8,121 nt of DNA. Origin: Deltaproteobacteria bacterium. Its GTDB lineage: Bacteria; Desulfobacterota_B; Binatia; Binatales; Binataceae. The stretch is from the NCBI GenBank assembly GCA_021827465.1, contig JAKAVX010000092.1, positions 1 to 8,121 on the forward strand, given 5' to 3'. This document shows, in pieces, positions 6,104 to 8,121 of this stretch. Made by a program: the position numbers and the translations under genes. The notes under the pieces were generated by a model. It had not been told where the DNA came from. It worked only from the letters and a program-made list of their open reading frames with translations, and did not search any database. The number at the start of each line of letters is the position of its first letter. The stretch's first letter is position 1.

Positions 6104-6236
6104 CGCCGGACCGGGCCGAAGCTTAGCAAAACCGCGGCGAGGAATCGCCTTGAACGCGTTCGGCATGTTGCCCGCGCGATGGTTTTTTGTTAGCGGTTTT
6201 CGTGCTTGCTGTTCTCGGTCCACACTTCGCATTCAA

Positions 6237-6311
6237 AGGCACGTAGCTCAGTGGGAGAGCACTTCCTTGACGCGGAAGGGGTCGGCGGTTCAATCCCGCC
6301 CGTGCCTACCA
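6237..6311 (+). tRNA. tRNA-Val (anticodon GAC)
   Basis: A full cloverleaf folds by eye. The acceptor is AGGCACG (6237-6243) with CGTGCCT (6301-6307). The D-stem GCTC/GAGC has a 7-base loop. The anticodon stem CTTCC/GGAAG (6262-6266 with 6274-6278) encloses TTGACGC with anticodon GAC at 6269-6271. The variable loop is five bases, and the T-stem GGCGG/CCGCC has loop TTCAATC. A73 is followed by encoded CCA (6309-6311). All stems are fully paired. It reads GUC and GUU codons. The first pair is A-U where G-C is more common. It lies 80 bases upstream of thrS on the same strand and divergent from the AI-2E-family gene. No T-rich terminator separates it from thrS, so joint transcription is possible; a 5-bp hairpin, TCGCC/GGCGA with loop GCTC (6323-6336), lies in between. 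Confidence 0.97.
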
Positions 6312-6372
6312 AGTTCGAAGATTCGCCGCTCGGCGACCGATTGGCTGTCCTATCAGCAGCACTGTCATCCGA

Positions 6373-6381
6373 TGCTAAAAT
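6373..6381 (+). promoter_or_regulatory. Candidate extended -10 element just upstream of thrS
   Basis: TGCTAAAAT combines a TGn extension with TAAAAT (6376-6381, 5 of 6 matches to TATAAT). No good -35 is seen. A start point 6-8 bases downstream would fall at about 6387-6389, only 3-5 bases before the thrS ATG, implying a nearly leaderless message. Consistent with that, no Shine-Dalgarno precedes the ATG. Alternatively thrS is read through from the tRNA promoter. Confidence 0.35.
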
Positions 6382-6391
6382 CCGCCGCTAG

Positions 6392-8121
6392 ATGAGCTCT
6401 GAGGTAACTGTAACCCTGGGCGCGAGCAGGCAGGTCGTGCCGCGAGGCACTCCCGTGCGCGACGTTCTGCTCGACGGCAACAAGCGGCGCGATATTGTCG
6501 CGGCCCGCGTCAACGGCAAACTGGTCGACCTGAGCCGCGCGCTGGAGCAAGACGCAAGCGTCGAAGCGGTCACCGCCGACAGCCCCGACGGAATCGACGT
6601 CCTGCGCCATTCCACCGCGCATCTGATGGCGATGGCGGTGCAGGCGCTGTATCCCGGCACGCAGGTCACGATCGGCCCGACGATCGAGGACGGTTTTTAT
6701 TACGACTTCGCGCCAAAGGCGCCGTTCACGGTCGAGGACCTGCCGAAAATCGAAGCCAAGATGCGCGAGCTGGCCAAGGCCAACCTTCGCGTCGAACGGA
6801 TCGAAGTGCCGCGCGACGAGGCTATCGGCAAGTTCCGCGCGATGGGCGAGCAATACAAAGTCGAAATCCTCGAGGACATCCCCGAGCAGACGGTCTCGAT
6901 CTATCGGCAGGGCGAATGGATGGATCTCTGCCGCGGGCCTCACCTTCCTTCGACCGGCTACATCAAGGCGTTCAAGCTGCTGAACGTCGCGGGAGCGTAC
7001 TGGCGCGGCGACGAGCATAACGCGATGCTCTCGCGGATCTACGGCACCTCGTTTCCGAGCAAGGAAGCGCTCGAAGAGCATCTGAAGCTGCTCGAGCTTG
7101 CCCGCCAGCGCGACCATCGCAAGCTCGGCCGCGAGATGGGCCTGTTCCTGTTCGATCAGCTCTCGCCCGGCTCGCCGTTTTTTCTGCCGCGCGGCGCGAT
7201 CGTTTATAATGAACTTATCGCCTACATGCGCCGCCTCTACCGGCGTTACGCTTTCGACGAAGTGATAACGCCGCAGGTCTTCAGGAACGATCTCTGGAAG
7301 ACCTCGGGCCACTGGGAATTCTTCCGCGAGAACATGTTTCTCACCGCCGACGAGGAATCCGCCCTGGCCGAGCCGAACTACGCGTTCAAGCCGATGAACT
7401 GCCCGGGCCATACGGTGATTTTCGCGGCGGAGAAGCGCTCGTACCGCGATCTCCCGATTCGGCTCGCCGATTTCGGCCGGCTCCATCGCAACGAGCGCTC
7501 GGGCACGCTTCACGGGCTCGAGCGGGTACGCTCGATGGCGCAGGACGACGCGCACATCTTCTGCACGCCCGAGCAGATCGAGTCCGAGGTCGATCTCAAC
7601 CTGCGGATGGTGCGCGAGGTGTACACCTCGCTCGGTTTCGAGACGGTCGAGTTCAAGCTCGCAACGATGCCCGCCGAGCACATGGGCAGCGCGGAGCAAT
7701 GGGGCGAGAACGAAGCCAAGCTCGGCAACGCGCTCTCGCGAAACGGCCTTCAATGGGAGGAAAATCCAGGAGAAGGCGCGTTTTACGGCCCGAAAATCGA
7801 GATTTACGTGCCCGACGCGCTCAAGCGCAAATGGCAGGTCGCGACCATCCAGCTCGATTACAACCTGCCCGAGCGCTTCGATTTGTCTTATACGACCGCC
7901 GCAGGCACCGAGGCGCGTCCCGTGATGATCCATCGCGCGATCCTCGGCTCCCTGGAACGCTTCATCGGAGTGCTGGTCGAGCATACCGGCGGGGTGTTTC
8001 CATTCTGGCTCGCGCCCGAGCAGGTGCGGGTGCTTTCGCTAAGCGAGAAGGTCGAGGGTTACGCGAGCGAAGTCGCACAACTCGTCAAGGGCGAGGGATT
8101 TCGCGCTTCGGCCGATTTGCG
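6392..8121 (+). CDS. thrS: Threonyl-tRNA synthetase, 3' end cut by the window edge
   Basis: Cytoplasmic class II synthetase that charges tRNA-Thr and edits Ser-tRNA-Thr. 576 codons are visible of the usual ~640. The TGS domain is at about 3-62. The editing domain has HSTAH (73-77) and CRGPH (180-184). The catalytic core begins near 240, with LPRG (265-268), MNCPGH (335-340), RNERSGTLHGLERVR (366-380), QDDAHIF and a C-terminal MIHRAILGSLERF (512-524). C337, H388 and H514 are the zinc ligands, matching E. coli C334, H385 and H511 with a constant +3 offset. The anticodon-binding domain begins near 535 and is cut. The start is fixed: TAG lies in frame directly before ATG 6392, and starting later would lose the TGS domain. 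No Shine-Dalgarno is visible. Downstream of the edge, infC, rpmI and rplT are the common neighbours in many bacteria; that is expectation, not observation. Confidence 0.97.
   Translation, partial: MSSEVTVTLGASRQVVPRGTPVRDVLLDGNKRRDIVAARVNGKLVDLSRALEQDASVEAVTADSPDGIDVLRHSTAHLMAMAVQALYPGTQVTIGPTIEDGFYYDFAPKAPFTVEDLPKIEAKMRELAKANLRVERIEVPRDEAIGKFRAMGEQYKVEILEDIPEQTVSIYRQGEWMDLCRGPHLPSTGYIKAFKLLNVAGAYWRGDEHNAMLSRIYGTSFPSKEALEEHLKLLELARQRDHRKLGREMGLFLFDQLSPGSPFFLPRGAIVYNELIAYMRRLYRRYAFDEVITPQVFRNDLWKTSGHWEFFRENMFLTADEESALAEPNYAFKPMNCPGHTVIFAAEKRSYRDLPIRLADFGRLHRNERSGTLHGLERVRSMAQDDAHIFCTPEQIESEVDLNLRMVREVYTSLGFETVEFKLATMPAEHMGSAEQWGENEAKLGNALSRNGLQWEENPGEGAFYGPKIEIYVPDALKRKWQVATIQLDYNLPERFDLSYTTAAGTEARPVMIHRAILGSLERFIGVLVEHTGGVFPFWLAPEQVRVLSLSEKVEGYASEVAQLVKGEGFRASADL

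Noticed and set aside
4697..6193. A 498-codon plus-strand open frame antisense to the AI-2E-family gene
   Set aside because: Same codon-register mirror effect. The strand opposite it encodes a clear membrane protein; this frame is low-complexity and highly charged, and also overlaps the small membrane protein out of frame.
6104..6232. N-terminal extension of the AI-2E-family protein to ATG 6232 or 6166
   Set aside because: The extra residues are basic and unlike the family, the 6232 start nearly touches the tRNA gene, and ATG 6103 gives the usual length. The 6166 start remains a minor possibility.
6365..7984. A 539-codon minus-strand open frame antisense to thrS
   Set aside because: A mirror of thrS codons in register. 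thrS has all catalytic and zinc-binding residues, so the antisense frame is a by-product.
1..8121. CRISPR arrays, mobile elements, toxin-antitoxin pairs or defence genes
   Set aside because: No spaced direct repeats, transposase or integrase motifs, or terminal repeats were seen; all main coding regions match housekeeping or transport families.

Overview
This is a GC-rich bacterial chromosomal window with dense, ordinary gene content. The tRNA-Val(GAC)–thrS junction, the near absence of TTA, CTA and TCA codons, and the mix of a BMP-type nucleoside/sugar ABC transporter, an HD-domain CCA enzyme and an SDR suggest a high-GC, deltaproteobacteria-like or related uncultured lineage. That placement is inference and cannot be settled from 8 kb. 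No phage, IS, CRISPR or toxin-antitoxin element is visible.

Layout. Positions 1-4426 hold four genes on the minus strand. In transcription order they are an SDR oxidoreductase (4426-3647), a class II tRNA nucleotidyltransferase of the CCA/poly(A) polymerase family with an HD domain (3571-2237), a double-domain ABC ATPase of the RbsA/YufO type (2236-746), and its membrane permease, which runs off the left edge (755-1). The last three are very tightly packed: a TGA stop abuts a TTG start in the same frame, and the next junction overlaps by 10 bases. An imperfect hairpin straddles the SDR stop codon and may partly separate the SDR from the rest. A second strand switch follows a 262-base divergent spacer (4427-4688) that carries two 9-bp-arm inverted repeats and candidate promoters for both directions. 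To its right is a small two-helix membrane protein on the plus strand (4689-4958), convergent with a minus-strand AI-2E/PerM-family membrane protein (6103-5027). A tRNA-Val gene (6237-6311) and the 5' 90% of thrS (6392-8121, cut by the right edge) then run on the plus strand.

How the genes relate. The ATPase and permease would form the inner-membrane part of a BMP-family importer for nucleosides or similar solutes; the solute-binding lipoprotein and second permease are expected just outside the left edge. The CCA enzyme, tRNA-Val and threonyl-tRNA synthetase all belong to tRNA supply, but they are not one operon. The SDR, the small membrane protein and the AI-2E-family protein have no visible functional link to their neighbours.

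Three important coding regions are cut by the window edges or lie outside the obvious open frames: the permease, thrS and the corrected start of the small protein. Very long antisense open frames (1015, 498 and 539 codons) are codon-register shadows of the real genes and were rejected. I see no convincing undescribed multi-gene system. The most interesting items are the divergent regulatory spacer, the orphan small membrane protein, the stop-start abutment and the possibly leaderless thrS.
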